Source: Janthinobacterium sp. PC23-8
GTDB lineage: Bacteria; Pseudomonadota; Gammaproteobacteria; Burkholderiales; Burkholderiaceae_D
Assembly: GCF_002250505.1 (NCBI RefSeq)
Contig: NZ_NJGY01000005.1
Location: forward strand, 87,157 to 151,156
DNA: 64,000 nucleotides
Direction: 5' to 3'
Of the stretch, positions 63,498 through 64,000 are shown one piece after another. Position 1 is the stretch's first letter. Each line of letters opens with the position of its first letter. The notes beneath the pieces are model-generated. The model searched no databases and was not told the DNA's origin. It worked only from the letters and a program-made list of their open reading frames with translations. The translations under genes were made by a program, and so were the position numbers.

Positions 63498-64000
63498 TCA
63501 AAACCCTTCCAGCACGATCTTGCCGCGCGCGGTATTGCTCTCCAGCATGGCGTGCGCGCGTTTCAGATTGGCCGCATCGATCTTGCCGAAGCGCTCGGCC
63601 AGCGTGGTCCTGATGATGCCGGCGTCAACCAGTTGCGCCAGCTCTTCCAGCAGTGCGTGCTGTTTGAGCATGTCATCGGTCTGGAACAGGGAGCGGGTAA
63701 ACATCAGTTCCCAGTGCAGCGACACGCTCTTGCTCTTGAGTTTGCGCACGTCGATCTGCTCGGGATCGTCGATCAGGGCGAACTTGCCTTGCGGCGCGAT
63801 CAGTTCGACGATCTGGTCGAAATGCCTGTCGGTCTGGTTCAGGCTGATTACGTAATCGACCGGCGGCAGCCCCAGGCGCGTGATTTCGGCTGCCAGGGGC
63901 TTGCCGTGATCGATCACGTGATGCGCACCCAGTTCCGCGACCCAGCTTGACGTTTCCGCGCGCGAGGCGGTGCCGATCACCGTCACGCCCGTCAGCTGGC
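63498..64000 (-). CDS. Zinc-type alcohol dehydrogenase-like protein, C-terminal part
   Basis: The gene continues beyond the window end, so the N-terminus is missing. The visible C-terminal 167 residues include the end of the NAD(P)-binding fold (QLTGVTVIGTASRAETSSWVAELGAHHVIDHG), YVISLNQTDRHFDQIVELIAPQGKFALIDD, and the final FGKIDAANLKRAHAMLESNTARGKIVLEGF. This fits the medium-chain zinc-binding alcohol dehydrogenase / quinone oxidoreductase family. Its stop codon abuts the stop of the convergent glycerate kinase gene. Confidence 0.9.
   Translation of the reverse strand, partial: QLTGVTVIGTASRAETSSWVAELGAHHVIDHGKPLAAEITRLGLPPVDYVISLNQTDRHFDQIVELIAPQGKFALIDDPEQIDVRKLKSKSVSLHWELMFTRSLFQTDDMLKQHALLEELAQLVDAGIIRTTLAERFGKIDAANLKRAHAMLESNTARGKIVLEGF

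Overview
The window is GC-rich, gene-dense chromosomal DNA from a Gram-negative bacterium, most likely a betaproteobacterium of the Oxalobacteraceae (Janthinobacterium, Massilia or Duganella type). This rests on the dnaX-ybaB-recR order, the Burkholderia-type porins, the Bug/TctC solute-binding protein, and many LysR, IclR and GGDEF/EAL proteins. Species assignment is inference.

Layout. 1-3 kb: replication and recombination genes (dnaX 3' end, ybaB, recR) and a CoA transferase. 3-9.2 kb: an esterase-like-phytase lipoprotein, then a hybrid sensor kinase next to a REC-PAS-GGDEF-EAL regulator. 9.3-13.9 kb: the cstA-ybdD uptake operon, divergent from a Cache-domain kinase/NarL-type regulator pair. 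14-17.3 kb: an HDOD protein and a PAS-GGDEF-EAL enzyme. 17.4 kb: tRNA-Ser(UGA) with promoter and terminator, followed by an interrupted inverted copy of its own 3' end.

17.7-26.9 kb looks like an accessory patch with mixed base composition: an orphan MocR regulator, a TetR/SMR efflux pair with a perfect 20-bp operator between them, a catalase-like peroxidase with a cytochrome b561, a glutathione S-transferase, and mesX-mesD (an alternative, folate-independent methionine synthase) divergent from metR.

26.9-47.4 kb is the most striking part: a catabolic regulon around an IclR-type regulator. Four copies of the palindrome TTCCA-N5-TGGAA lie in front of (1) thiolase-porin, (2) tctCBA, (3) porin-GH3-hydrolase-cupin, and (4) iclR and the divergent operon crotonase / NDP-forming acyl-CoA ligase / hydratase-dehydrogenase fusion / MmgE-PrpD / solute-binding protein. 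Together these could take up a carboxylic acid, possibly released from a glucoside or ester, activate it with CoA and degrade it by beta-oxidation. The substrate cannot be read from the sequence.

47.5-64 kb is a mosaic: an ADP-ribosylglycohydrolase lacking its first metal-binding block, an orphan glycosyltransferase-like protein, argO/argP, a membrane-anchored winged-helix protein next to a complete IS3-family insertion sequence, ribonuclease Z, a 28-residue peptide gene, an MsbA-like exporter with MarR, a ClC transporter, nhaR, and a TerC/Alx membrane protein preceded by a 14-codon leader peptide coupled to it. A TerB-like protein, a glycerate kinase and the end of an alcohol dehydrogenase close the window. 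No CRISPR array, rRNA or prophage was seen.
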